From: Mycobacterium simulans
Lineage (GTDB): Bacteria; Actinomycetota; Actinomycetes; Mycobacteriales; Mycobacteriaceae
Direction of reading: 5' to 3'
Length of the DNA stretch: 64,000 nt
NCBI RefSeq assembly: GCF_900232995.1
Contig: NZ_OCVX01000003.1
Location: forward strand, 1,657,195-1,721,194
Within the stretch, counting starts at the first letter, position 1. Each line of letters starts with the position of its first letter. Made by a program: the position numbers and the translations under genes. The notes below the pieces were generated by a model. The model did not search any database, was not told where the DNA came from, and worked only from the letters and a program-made list of their open reading frames with translations. This document shows, piece after piece, positions 31,542-41,831 of the stretch.

Positions 31542-32621
31542 GTGAGTCCCACACCGCGGCGCCGGGCAACCCTGGCGTCGTTGGCGGCCGAGCTCAAGGT
31601 GTCGCGAACCACCGTCTCGAATGCGTTCAACCGCCCGGATCAGCTGTCCGCCGATCTCCGGGCGCGGGTGCTCGCCACCGCAAAGCGGTTGGGTTACGCG
31701 GGCCCCGACCCGGTGGCGCGATCGTTGCGGACCCGCAAAGCCGGTGCGGTCGGATTGGTGATGGCCGAGCCGTTGACCTACTTCTTCAGTGATCCGGCGG
31801 CGCGGGATTTCGTTGCGGGCGTTGCGCAATCATGCGAAGAGGTCGGTCAGGGTCTGCTGCTCGTGGCCGTCGGCTCCAGCCGGAATCTCGAGGAAGGCAC
31901 GGCCGCGGTGTTGGGTGCCGGAGTGGACGGCTTCGTGGTGTACTCGGTGTGCGACGACGATCCCTACCTGCAAGTGGTGCTGCAGCGGCGGTTGCCCGTG
32001 GTTGTGGTCGACCAGCCCAAGGGCCTCGCCGGAGTGTCCCGGGTCGGCATCGACGACCGGGCGGCAATGCGCGAGCTGGCCGACTACGTGCTTGGATTGG
32101 GGCATCGCGAGATCGGGCTGCTGACCATGCGCCTGGGTCGGGACCGGCGTCAAGACCTGGTGGACTCCGAACGGCTGAAGTCGCCGACCTTCGATGTGCA
32201 ACGCGAACGCATCCTCGGCGTCTGGGACGCAATGACCGCCGCCGGCGTTGACCCGGATTCGCTGACCGTAGTGGAAAGCTACGAGCATCAGCCCGCGTCG
32301 GGCGGCGATGCCGCCAAGGTGGCGCTGGAGGCCAATCCGCGGATCACCGCGCTGATGTGCACCGCGGACATATTGGCCCTGTCTGCCATGGATTATCTAC
32401 GCGGACATGGCATTTACGTGCCGGGCCAGATGGCGATCACCGGGTTCGACGGCGTACCCGAAGCGATCAGCCGGGGGTTGACCACCGTGGCGCAGCCGAG
32501 CCTGCAAAAAGGTCGACGGGCGGGCGAGCTGCTGCAGAAGCCGCCGCGTTCCGGCCTGCCGGTGGTTGAGCTGCTGGACACCGAACTGATCCGCGGCCGT
32601 ACCGCGGGCCCGCCTGCCTAA
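31542..32621 (+). CDS. LacI-family transcriptional regulator (Rv3575c homologue)
   Basis: 359 residues, the length I recall for Rv3575c, from a GTG at 31542. The N-terminal helix-turn-helix reads ATLASLAAELKVSRTTVSNA, then the hinge helix (LGYAGPDPVARSLR). A periplasmic-binding-protein-like sensor domain fills the rest (VRGLVMAEP-like strand, RVGIDDRAAM, ITGFDGVPEA). The ligand is unknown. It is divergent from znuA and convergent with kstR, sharing CTAA (32618-32621) with the kstR stop. Confidence 0.88.
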   Translation: MSPTPRRRATLASLAAELKVSRTTVSNAFNRPDQLSADLRARVLATAKRLGYAGPDPVARSLRTRKAGAVGLVMAEPLTYFFSDPAARDFVAGVAQSCEEVGQGLLLVAVGSSRNLEEGTAAVLGAGVDGFVVYSVCDDDPYLQVVLQRRLPVVVVDQPKGLAGVSRVGIDDRAAMRELADYVLGLGHREIGLLTMRLGRDRRQDLVDSERLKSPTFDVQRERILGVWDAMTAAGVDPDSLTVVESYEHQPASGGDAAKVALEANPRITALMCTADILALSAMDYLRGHGIYVPGQMAITGFDGVPEAISRGLTTVAQPSLQKGRRAGELLQKPPRSGLPVVELLDTELIRGRTAGPPA

Positions 32622-33244
32622 CCCTCCTGAGTGTCGCCGATCAACAACCGCACGGCCAGGTCCAAACGCTTGCTGACGTCCGTCGCCGAGGCTCGGCGGG
32701 TAAGCCAGGCCAGCAGGTTCGACAACCACACATCCGAGATCACCCGCGCGATGTGGTACTGGTCTTCGGTTGGTTCGCCGTCGGCCATCGCGCGGGCGAA
32801 CATGCTGTCAATGAGCTTCTCGACCTGGTCGACCTCGCTGGCCGCCGATGCGTCGGCGAAGACATATGCACGCGTCATCGCCTCGGTGAGCAGCGGATTG
32901 CGCTGCATCGCGCGGTTGAGCTTGCCAACCATGAAGTTCAGCCGCTGAAACGGCGTTCCGCCGGCAACCGCGGAACGGTCGGTCTTGGCGTCGATGCGGC
33001 TAAATTCCCGGCCCAGCGCCGAGACCAACAGATGCACCTTCGACGGGAAGTAGCGGTAGAGCGTCCCGACCGCGACATCGGCACGGTCCGCCACGGCACG
33101 CATCTGAACGGCCTCGTACCCGCCCTTCGACGCGATGGCCATGGTGGCGTCCAGGATTCGTTTACGGCGTTCGCGCTGTGCCTCCGAACCCAATTCGGAC
33201 TCAGCCAGTACTGCCACGTTCATGACCTCGCGGGGTTGTGACAT
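32618..33244 (-). CDS. kstR: KstR, TetR-family repressor of cholesterol genes
   Basis: 208 residues from 33244; the Met at 33223 (MNVAVLAESELG) gives 201, nearer the M. tuberculosis form. The TetR helix-turn-helix is VQMRAVADRADVAVGTLYRYF, and the rest matches Rv3574 almost throughout (SALGREFSRIDAKTDRSAV). KstR represses about 70 genes for cholesterol uptake, side-chain and ring A/B degradation. It is released by 3-oxo-cholestenoyl-CoA. A KstR box lies in the 208-base gap to fadE34, so it controls both itself and fadE34. Confidence 0.96.
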   Translation of the reverse strand: MSQPREVMNVAVLAESELGSEAQRERRKRILDATMAIASKGGYEAVQMRAVADRADVAVGTLYRYFPSKVHLLVSALGREFSRIDAKTDRSAVAGGTPFQRLNFMVGKLNRAMQRNPLLTEAMTRAYVFADASAASEVDQVEKLIDSMFARAMADGEPTEDQYHIARVISDVWLSNLLAWLTRRASATDVSKRLDLAVRLLIGDTQEG

Positions 33245-33385
33245 CTAGTGGGCAGCTCCTCTTCCGGGCGGTTCGACCGCAAACGATACGCATGCGCAGC
33301 GTTAATCTCCCACCTCCCTGCTGCCGAGACAACGGCGTGTACTGGCGTAATAGGCGTCAACTTGACGGTTGGTCGCCTCCACTAT

Positions 33386-33399
33386 TAGAACACGTTCTA
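33386..33399. promoter_or_regulatory. KstR operator between kstR and fadE34
   Basis: TAGAACACGTTCTA fits the KstR pattern (TnnAACnnGTTnnA) with six of seven paired positions symmetrical. It lies 53 bases before fadE34 and about 140 before kstR, fitting control of both. Confidence 0.85.
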
Positions 33400-33452
33400 G
33401 TGGGCAACAAGGATTTATTGTCCTGTGAATTGATGATCCGGAGGGCTGCAGC

Positions 33453-35573
33453 GTGGTAGCGACCGTCACCGACGAACAGTTCGCCGCCCGTGAGTTGGTG
33501 CGCGACTGGGCCCGCACGGCGGCCTCAGGAGAGGCGGCGACGGCGGCTTGCCGCGCGATCGAACGGGGCGACGTCGATGCCTGGCGGCCCGTCTTCGCGG
33601 GTCTGGCCGACCTAGGACTCTTTGGCGTCGCCGTCCCGGAGGACCGCGGGGGCGCCGGCGGCAGCGTCGAGGACCTGTGCGCCATGGTGTCGGAAGCGGC
33701 GCAGGCGTTGGTACCCGGGCCGGTCGCCACCACCGCACTGGCGACCCTCGTCGTCGAGGATCCCGAACTGCTCGACGGGCTGATTTCCGGTGAACGCTTC
33801 GCCGGGCTCGCGCTCGAAGGTGACGTTCGGTTCGACGGCGAGACGGCATCCGGCGTCGTCGATTGGGTGTTGGGTGGCGCACCCGGTGGCGTGCTGCTGT
33901 TACCGGCCGGCACCGATTGGCTGCTGGTCGACACCGGCGGCGACGGTGTGCTGGTGGAACCGTTGCGCGCCACCGACTTTTCCCGGCCGCTGGCTCGGGT
34001 CGTGCTGACGGCCGCGCCGGCCACTCCGGTATCGGGGCGACGTGTCGAGGACCTGGCCGCGATGCTGCTTGCGGCCGAGGCGGCTGGTGTGACCCGATGG
34101 GCGCTGGACACCGCCGTGGCCTACGCGAAGGTGCGTGAACAGTTCGGCAAACCGATCGGCAGCTTTCAGGCCATCAAGCATCTGTGCGCGGAGATGCTGT
34201 GCCGCGCCGAACAGGTCGAGGTGGCCGCCTCGGACGCGGCGCGCGCCGCCGGGGACTCCGAGGACGCCCAGTTCTCCATTGCGGCGGCGATCGCTGCCAG
34301 CATCGGTATCACCGCCGCCAAGGCTAACGTCAAAGACTGCATCCAGGTGCTCGGCGGCATCGGCTGCACCTGGGAACACGACGCGCACCTGTATCTGCGG
34401 CGCGCCCACAGCATCGGCCGCTTTCTCGGCGGCGCCGAGCGGTGGCTGCGCCGAGTTACCACGCTGACCCAGGCCGGTGTCCGCCGTCGTCTCAGCATCG
34501 AGCTGTCCGAGGTCGAGGGCCAGCGACCTGAGATCGCCACAGCCGTCGCCGAAATTGCAGCCCTGCCCAGCGAAGATTTAGCGAAGCGTCAGGTGGCCCT
34601 GGCCGACGCCGGCCTGCTGGCGCCGCACTGGCCGGCGCCGTACGGCCGCGGCGCGTCACCGGCGCAGCAGCTGCTGATCGACCAGGAGATGGCGGCGGCC
34701 GGCATCGTGCGGCCGGACTTGGTGATCGGCTGGTGGGCAGCGCCGACCATCCTCGAGCACGGCACGCCGGAACAAGTTGAGCGTTTTGTGCCCGCCACCC
34801 TGCGCGGTGAATTCCTTTGGTGTCAACTGTTTTCCGAGCCGGGAGCCGGTTCCGACCTGGCTTCGCTGCGCACCAAGGCGATACGGGGCGAGGGTGGCTG
34901 GCTGCTCACCGGTCAGAAGGTGTGGACGTCGGCGGCGCACAAGGCGCGGTGGGGTGTGTGCTTGGCGCGCACCGATCCGGATGCGCCGAAACATAAAGGC
35001 ATCACCTACTTTCTGGTGGACATGACCTCACCCGGCATCGAGATCCGCCCCTTGCGTGAAATCACCGGTGACTCGCTGTTCAACGAGGTGTTCCTGGACA
35101 ACGTGTTCGTTCCCGACGAGATGGTCGTCGGCACCGTGAACGACGGCTGGCGGCTGGCCCGCACCACGCTGGCCAACGAGCGCGTCGCGATGGCCACCGG
35201 GACTGCCTTGGGCGACCCGATGGAAGAGCTGCTCAAGGTGCTGGCCGAAATGGAACTCGATGTCGCGCAACAGGACCGGCTGGCCCGGCTGATCCTGTTG
35301 GCTCAGGCCGGTGCGCTGTTGGACCAGCGGATCGCGCAACTGGCCCTGGGCGGCCAGGATCCCGGTTCGCAATCAAGCGTGCGCAAACTCATCGGAGTCC
35401 GGTATCGTCAGGCGCTGGCCGAGTTCATGATGGACGCGTCCGAGGCTGGCGGCCTCGTCGAGAACACCGCGGTACACGACTTCCTCAATACCCGCTGCCT
35501 CACGATCGCCGGCGGTACCGAGCAGATCCTGCTCACCGTCGCCGCCGAGCGGTTGTTAGGTCTGCCCCGTTGA
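33453..35573 (+). CDS. fadE34: FadE34, fused acyl-CoA dehydrogenase of steroid side-chain breakdown
   Basis: 706 residues (711 in M. tuberculosis), about twice the length of a single acyl-CoA dehydrogenase. Two ACAD units are fused. The N-terminal one (to about 340) shows YAKVREQFGKPIGSFQAIKH. The C-terminal one (from about 365) shows FSEPGAGSDLASLRTKA and ends TIAGGTEQILLTVAAERLLGLPR. FadE34 (ChsE3) oxidises steroid acyl-CoA side chains. Starts at a GTG 53 bases after a KstR box, so it is cholesterol-induced. A hairpin separates it from the convergent Rv3572-like gene. Confidence 0.94.
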   Translation: MVATVTDEQFAARELVRDWARTAASGEAATAACRAIERGDVDAWRPVFAGLADLGLFGVAVPEDRGGAGGSVEDLCAMVSEAAQALVPGPVATTALATLVVEDPELLDGLISGERFAGLALEGDVRFDGETASGVVDWVLGGAPGGVLLLPAGTDWLLVDTGGDGVLVEPLRATDFSRPLARVVLTAAPATPVSGRRVEDLAAMLLAAEAAGVTRWALDTAVAYAKVREQFGKPIGSFQAIKHLCAEMLCRAEQVEVAASDAARAAGDSEDAQFSIAAAIAASIGITAAKANVKDCIQVLGGIGCTWEHDAHLYLRRAHSIGRFLGGAERWLRRVTTLTQAGVRRRLSIELSEVEGQRPEIATAVAEIAALPSEDLAKRQVALADAGLLAPHWPAPYGRGASPAQQLLIDQEMAAAGIVRPDLVIGWWAAPTILEHGTPEQVERFVPATLRGEFLWCQLFSEPGAGSDLASLRTKAIRGEGGWLLTGQKVWTSAAHKARWGVCLARTDPDAPKHKGITYFLVDMTSPGIEIRPLREITGDSLFNEVFLDNVFVPDEMVVGTVNDGWRLARTTLANERVAMATGTALGDPMEELLKVLAEMELDVAQQDRLARLILLAQAGALLDQRIAQLALGGQDPGSQSSVRKLIGVRYRQALAEFMMDASEAGGLVENTAVHDFLNTRCLTIAGGTEQILLTVAAERLLGLPR

Positions 35574-35582
35574 GTCGATTCT

Positions 35583-35645
35583 CGCCGAGCCTGTACTTCT
35601 GCAGGCCCTTACTCGCACTTTGTCTGCAGATCTACAGTCTCGGCG
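35583..35645. terminator. Inverted repeat between convergent genes
   Basis: The arms CGCCGAGCCTGTA (35583-35595) and TACAGTCTCGGCG (35633-35645) pair at 12 of 13 positions, with CTGCAG pairs inside the loop. It fills the space between the fadE34 stop and the stop of the convergent gene, so it is likely a bidirectional terminator. Confidence 0.55.
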
Positions 35646-35646
35646 T

Positions 35647-36186
35647 CTAAGAAAAGTTCGTCTGCGCGCAGGTGCTGGGCGAGGTGAGGTTGACGCCCGG
35701 GTAGACCACCTGCATATGGGTACACACGATGACGCCGACGTTGGTCATCGGTTGGCCGGTCGACCAACTGGTCGAGTCGATGACGCCGGTCGTCTGATAC
35801 TTGTCCGGTGGGCCCTCGCCGAAATAGACGGTGGTAATCACGTCGGACCCGCCCGATTTCATGACCCGCTCGAACTGGCTGGTGGCATGTGCATCCAGGT
35901 AGGTCAGTCTGTTCGTCGGCCGGATCTCAGTCGTTTGGCGCGCCCACAGACCGGGCGGAAACCCTGCCGGGCCGTCGGGCGTACGCAGATTCGCGCCTGC
36001 GACGAAGTCGCAGCTGCCGTTCGAGTGGCAATCGACGAAAGCGTGCGTCTCCAACTGGGTTGCGTCGTCGACCGGGAAAAGGGTTGTGGCGCTGTTGCTT
36101 GCCGCCTTGGAAATCGGTGTAATCGAGCTGGCGAAGAACGTCAGCATGAGTCCGAGTGTTGTAACGCCCGATACCAGCCACCTCAT
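35647..36186 (-). CDS. Secreted conserved protein (Rv3572 homologue)
   Basis: 179 residues with a signal peptide (VSGVTTLGLMLTFFASS, cleavage near SKAAS). The mature part has four Cys (FVDCHSNGSCDFVAG, VIVCTH, PSTCAQ), a likely pair of disulfides, and a conserved middle part LWARQTTEIRPTNRLTYLD. It belongs to a family of small exported mycobacterial proteins of unknown function. It is downstream of kshB on the same strand, 31 bases away, so it shares the KstR-controlled transcript; a link to cholesterol use is inferred from that only. Confidence 0.82.
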   Translation of the reverse strand: MRWLVSGVTTLGLMLTFFASSITPISKAASNSATTLFPVDDATQLETHAFVDCHSNGSCDFVAGANLRTPDGPAGFPPGLWARQTTEIRPTNRLTYLDAHATSQFERVMKSGGSDVITTVYFGEGPPDKYQTTGVIDSTSWSTGQPMTNVGVIVCTHMQVVYPGVNLTSPSTCAQTNFS

Positions 36187-36217
36187 CGTGAACCCCTTAG
36201 CTCGGCGACTACTCGAC

Positions 36218-37306
36218 TCACTCGTCGTAAGTTACTTCTACCGAATCAGATTCCGGGTGAGATTGACAGGCCAAAATTAGCCCGTCGTCGAGATCCTGCT
36301 GCTCGAGCACGTCGTTGACTTCCATGCTGACTTTGCCGTTGCGCAGCGTGCAGGCACACGCACCGCAGTGGCCTTCCCGGCAGGAGAATGGCGCATCCAG
36401 GCCCTTGGCGAGGAGGACGTCGAGCAATTTGGCGTTGCGCGGCCAGGACACGGTGTGGGTTTCACCGTCGAGTTCTACCACGGCGGTGGCGGGCGCCTCG
36501 TCGCCAGTGTCCTCAATCTTGACGGCCGCGAACGGATCCGAATCCAGCGACTTGAACACCTCGATGTGCACTTGCTGGGCCGGAACTTTCAGCGTTTCGA
36601 GGGCAACACGCGCCGCCTCCATGAACGGACCTGGCCCGCAGATGAATGCCGACCGGTCGGTGTATGGGTCGGCCAGTTTCGCCAGCGCGGGCGCACTCGG
36701 CAAGCCCTGCAGTGACTCCAGCCAGTGCACCACCGTGAGCCGGTCCGGATACTTGTCGGCCAGTTCGCGCAGCGCGTCGCGGAAGATGACCGAGCGGTCG
36801 TCGCGGTTGGCGTAAAACAGCGTCACCTGCCCGCTGCCTTCGGAGAGTGCCGACTTGCAGATCGACATGATCGGCGTGATTCCGCTACCCGCGGCGAGCA
36901 GTAGAAAGTCGTCGTCGAGGGTCTTGGGTACGAAGTTGCCGGACGGGGCCAGCGCGTGGACGCGCATGCCCTTGTGGGCGTTGTCGCACAGCCAGTTCGA
37001 CGCGTATCCGTCGGCGGTTCGTTTGACCGTGACCGTGAGCGCGTCGTCGGTGAACGGTGAGCTGCACAACGAGTAGCAGCGCGCCACCGAGCCGGTGCGG
37101 TCGCTGGGAACACGCAGCGTCAGGAACTGGCCGGGCGCGTAGCGCAGCCGCTCCGGCGGGATCTTCGGATCGTCTGGTCCATCCGGTACCGCGAACACCA
37201 GCGATCGAGCATCCTCGGTTTCGGTGATTACCTCGGCGATCTGCAGTTCCAGGACGTGGTCGCCGAGTGGCTCGTCGCGAACGCCCCCGGGGATATCCGA
37301 TGTCAA
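36218..37306 (-). CDS. kshB: KshB, reductase of 3-ketosteroid 9-alpha-hydroxylase
   Basis: 362 residues (358 in Rv3571). It passes electrons from NADH to the oxygenase KshA, which opens ring B of the steroid. The FAD-binding segment reads VARCYSLCSSPF, the NAD-binding part is LLAAGSGITPIMSI, and the C-terminal plant-type 2Fe-2S domain has CREGHCGACACTL and a later Cys in LILACQSH. A KstR box at 37331-37344 lies 25 bases before its start. It is divergent from hsaA. The KshA gene is not in this window. Confidence 0.95.
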   Translation of the reverse strand: MTSDIPGGVRDEPLGDHVLELQIAEVITETEDARSLVFAVPDGPDDPKIPPERLRYAPGQFLTLRVPSDRTGSVARCYSLCSSPFTDDALTVTVKRTADGYASNWLCDNAHKGMRVHALAPSGNFVPKTLDDDFLLLAAGSGITPIMSICKSALSEGSGQVTLFYANRDDRSVIFRDALRELADKYPDRLTVVHWLESLQGLPSAPALAKLADPYTDRSAFICGPGPFMEAARVALETLKVPAQQVHIEVFKSLDSDPFAAVKIEDTGDEAPATAVVELDGETHTVSWPRNAKLLDVLLAKGLDAPFSCREGHCGACACTLRNGKVSMEVNDVLEQQDLDDGLILACQSHPESDSVEVTYDE

Positions 37307-37330
37307 GAACTGCCCTCTCTTTCTCCCAAC

Positions 37331-37344
37331 TAGAACATGTTACA
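37331..37344. promoter_or_regulatory. KstR operator on the kshB side
   Basis: TAGAACATGTTACA keeps AAC-n2-GTT with weaker outer symmetry. It lies 25 bases before the kshB start on the divergent side. Confidence 0.75.
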
Positions 37345-37398
37345 AAAAACCGAATTGGTGTCGCCACCAGCCGCAGGAATACCCTGCTCGACACGAAT

Positions 37399-37412
37399 CG
37401 GAACGTGTTCTA
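37399..37412. promoter_or_regulatory. KstR operator on the hsaA side
   Basis: CGGAACGTGTTCTA keeps the AAC-n2-GTT core and lies 51 bases before hsaA, 68 bases from the kshB box. The two sites suggest separate control of the two directions. Confidence 0.8.
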
Positions 37413-37462
37413 GTCTTCTGTGTAAGTCCGCTGCGTAAGTCCGGCCCAGGAGGCAAAACTAA

Positions 37463-38647
37463 GTGACGTCCATTCAACAGCGTGATGCGCAGTCTGTCCT
37501 CGCTGCGATCGACGATCTGCTTCCGGAGATTCGGGACCGCGCTCAGGCGACCGAAGAGCTGCGGCGACTGCCCGACGAAACCGTCAAGGCGCTCGACGAC
37601 ATCGGTTTCTTCACCTTGTTGCAGCCCGCGCAGTGGGGCGGCCTGCAATGCGATCCCACGCTATTCTACGAAGCGACGCGCAGGCTGGCGAGCGCGTGCG
37701 GTTCCACCGGCTGGGTGAGCTCGATCGTCGGCGTGCACAACTGGCATCTGGCGCTGTTCGACCAACGGGCTCAGGAAGAGGTTTGGGGCGAGGATCCGAA
37801 AACACGGATCTCGTCGTCGTATGCCCCGATGGGGGCGGGGGTGGTTGTCGACGGCGGCTATCTGGTCAACGGGGCGTGGAACTGGTCGTCGGGCTGTGAT
37901 CACGCCACCTGGACGTTCGTCGGCGGCCCTGTCATCAAGGACGGCCGGCCGGTCGACTTCGGCAGCTTCCTGATCCCTCGGACTGAATACGAAATCGACG
38001 ACACCTGGTTTGTGGTCGGTTTGAAAGGCACCGGCAGCAACACGCTGGTGGTCAAGGATGTCTTCGTGCCCCGGCATCGGTTCTTGTCCTACAAGGCAAT
38101 GAATGACCACACCGCGGGCGGCCTGCAGGCCAACACCGCTCCGGTTTACAAAATGCCTTGGGGCACAATGCATCCCACCACCATCTCGGCGCCGATCGTC
38201 GGCATGGCCTACGGCGCGTACGCCGCGCACGTGGAGCATCAGGGCAAGCGGGTGCGCGCCGCGTTCGCCGGGGAGAAGGCCAAGGACGACCCGTTCGCCA
38301 AGGTGCGAATTGCCGAAGCGGCCAGCGACATCGACGCGGCGTGGCGTCAGCTGATGGGCAACGTCGGCGACGAGTACGCACTGTTGGCCGCCGGCAAGGA
38401 GATTCCCTTCGAACTGCGCGCCCGGGCGCGTCGTGACCAGGTGCGCGCGACCGGGCGCTCGATCGCCTCCATCGACCGGCTGTTCGAAGCTTCGGGTGCC
38501 ACGGCCCTGTCGAATGACGCTCCGATTCAAAGGTTCTGGCGTGACGCGCACGCCGGTCGGGTGCACGCGGCCAACGACCCAGAGCGGGCGTATGTGATCT
38601 TCGGGAACAACGAGTTCGGGTTGCCGCCCGGCGACACCATGGTCTAG
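37463..38647 (+). CDS. hsaA: HsaA, oxygenase of 3-HSA 4-hydroxylase
   Basis: 394 residues, the M. tuberculosis length (Rv3570c), from a GTG at 37463. It is a flavin-dependent monooxygenase with the acyl-CoA-dehydrogenase fold. It hydroxylates 3-HSA to the catechol 3,4-DHSA using reduced flavin from HsaB. ASACGSTGWVSSIVGVHNWH and WNWSSGCDHATW are the typical active-site segments. It opens the hsaA-D-C-B operon, which is controlled by the KstR box just upstream. Confidence 0.96.
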   Translation: MTSIQQRDAQSVLAAIDDLLPEIRDRAQATEELRRLPDETVKALDDIGFFTLLQPAQWGGLQCDPTLFYEATRRLASACGSTGWVSSIVGVHNWHLALFDQRAQEEVWGEDPKTRISSSYAPMGAGVVVDGGYLVNGAWNWSSGCDHATWTFVGGPVIKDGRPVDFGSFLIPRTEYEIDDTWFVVGLKGTGSNTLVVKDVFVPRHRFLSYKAMNDHTAGGLQANTAPVYKMPWGTMHPTTISAPIVGMAYGAYAAHVEHQGKRVRAAFAGEKAKDDPFAKVRIAEAASDIDAAWRQLMGNVGDEYALLAAGKEIPFELRARARRDQVRATGRSIASIDRLFEASGATALSNDAPIQRFWRDAHAGRVHAANDPERAYVIFGNNEFGLPPGDTMV

Positions 38648-40434
<1,787 letters not shown>

Positions 40435-40442
40435 CGCCGAAA

Positions 40443-41009
40443 ATGACTGGGGCGCCGATCGACCCGCGGATGTTCCGCAACGTGCTGGGCCAGTTCTGCA
40501 CCGGGATCACCATTATCACCACCGTCCACGACGACGCACCCATCGGCTTTGCGTGCCAGTCGTTCGCGGCGCTGTCGCTGGACCCGCCACTGGTGCTGTT
40601 CTGTCCTACCAAGGTGTCGCGATCCTGGAAGGCCATCGAGGCCAGCGGCCGGTTCTGTGTCAACGTGCTCACTGAGAAGCAGAAGCACGTGTCGGCGCGA
40701 TTTGGGTCGAAGGAAGCCGATAAGTTCGCCGGTATCGATTGGCGCCCTTCACAACTCGGCTCACCAATCATTGACGGGTCACTGGCATACATCGACTGCA
40801 CAGTGGCGTCGGTCCACGACGGCGGCGACCACTTTGTGGTGTTCGGTGCGGTCGAATCGCTGTCTGAGGCTCCCAAGATTAAGCCGCGGCCGCTGCTTTT
40901 CTATCGCGGCGACTACACCGGCATCGAGCCGGACAAGACCACGCCAGCTCAATGGCGCGACGACCTGGAAGCGTTTCTCACCACCACCACCAAGGACACC
41001 TGGCTTTAG
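40443..41009 (+). CDS. hsaB: HsaB, flavin reductase of 3-HSA hydroxylase
   Basis: 188 residues from the ATG at 40443 (187 in Rv3567c); the frame is open further back, through hsaC, but that is a shadow. It belongs to the HpaC/flavin reductase-like domain family: FRNVLGQFCTGITIIT, then GFACQSFAALSLDPPLVLFC, and HFVVFGAVESLSE. It reduces flavin with NADH for HsaA. It is the last gene of the KstR-controlled operon and is followed by a strong terminator. In H37Rv, nat comes next; here a 12-kb block follows. Confidence 0.96.
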   Translation: MTGAPIDPRMFRNVLGQFCTGITIITTVHDDAPIGFACQSFAALSLDPPLVLFCPTKVSRSWKAIEASGRFCVNVLTEKQKHVSARFGSKEADKFAGIDWRPSQLGSPIIDGSLAYIDCTVASVHDGGDHFVVFGAVESLSEAPKIKPRPLLFYRGDYTGIEPDKTTPAQWRDDLEAFLTTTTKDTWL

Positions 41010-41016
41010 TCCGGCG

Positions 41017-41069
41017 AGCAGACGCAAAAGCCCCATTTCGCCGGTGTTTCGGGCGCTTTTGCGTCTGCT
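41017..41069. terminator. TRIT-type terminator after hsaB
   Basis: A perfect 15-bp inverted repeat, AGCAGACGCAAAAGC (41017-41031) and GCTTTTGCGTCTGCT (41055-41069), begins eight bases after the hsaB stop. Its left arm is identical to that of the element at 25131. It should end hsa transcription and isolate the following block. Confidence 0.8.
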
Positions 41070-41104
41070 GGGCAATTATGCGCGCGGCCGGTCGTTAATC
41101 AATT

Positions 41105-41121
41105 TGTCAAATATTTTGACA
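41105..41121. promoter_or_regulatory. Palindromic operator upstream of the 41.2-kb gene
   Basis: TGTCAAATATTTTGACA has perfect 7-bp arms around TAT. It lies 98 bases before the gene at 41219 in an AT-rich stretch. A near copy lies at 43712-43728. The size and symmetry suit a TetR-type repressor; the protein is unknown. Confidence 0.55.
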
Positions 41122-41218
41122 TTGTGAGCTGCGCAAACATTTTTAGAAAAAGCTATTCCGATGCACCTATTGCGGCGCTAACATCTGGGAGTTCCTGACC
41201 ACAGATAAGGGTAAGAAA

Positions 41219-41827
41219 ATGTCACTCCAAACCGCTGAATCTCGCGTCTCCGATCTCCGAAACCGCGATGCCGCCGCCGAAGCCTGGCAATGGATAGTCG
41301 ACCTCAAGGAACAGGCGAAGTCGAACGGCGCCGCGGCGGACGCGCAACTCAACGCGATCTTCAGACTTGGCACGCCGCCGACAAGTCTCGACGGACCGAC
41401 CAACGGCATCCTCGTGATGACGACGATCAACCCGGTCCTGGACGCGGCCGTTCGCCTGGTCACCAGCCTGTGGATGCCGTGGCAGGGCAAGCGGTTCGAC
41501 GCGGCGAAGCGCACCGGCGACAACCGCATGACCTCCGGGGCAAGGATCGCGTCGAAGTTGTTGTGGCCGTTGTACAAGATGAAGGATGCCGCCGACGGAA
41601 AACTCGCCTTCGATTTCAAAACCTTTACCGACGCCGGCAAGCATGATCCCGACGTGCAGGTGATGGTCATCGACTACGCCGAGGTCGGCGACAACCCACG
41701 GCTAATCATCAGGAGCATCCGCGACGAGCTGGTCGAGGTCGTGCCGGGTACGTATCTGGGAAAGATTCTCTTCCGGCTGCCCCGCAACCGCTACGCGATG
41801 ATCGGTTTCTTCGCCCTGCGCACCTAG
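41219..41827 (+). CDS. Conserved protein of unknown function beside the GMC oxidoreductase
   Basis: 202 residues that I do not recognise as a named family. There is no signal peptide or membrane helix. Distinct segments are LDGPTNGILVMTT, MPWQGKRFD, VMVIDYAEVGDNPRLIIRS, then DELVEVVPGTYLGKILFR and a hydrophobic end YAMIGFFALRT. The Gly-Lys-Phe and Tyr-Leu-Gly-Lys patterns and the beta-rich second half suggest a small ligand-binding barrel, but this is a guess. Start ATG follows GGGTAAGAAA. It is convergent with the GMC gene (four bases between stops) and shares a related upstream palindrome with it, so it is likely coregulated. Confidence 0.8.
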   Translation: MSLQTAESRVSDLRNRDAAAEAWQWIVDLKEQAKSNGAAADAQLNAIFRLGTPPTSLDGPTNGILVMTTINPVLDAAVRLVTSLWMPWQGKRFDAAKRTGDNRMTSGARIASKLLWPLYKMKDAADGKLAFDFKTFTDAGKHDPDVQVMVIDYAEVGDNPRLIIRSIRDELVEVVPGTYLGKILFRLPRNRYAMIGFFALRT

Positions 41828-41831
41828 CCGC

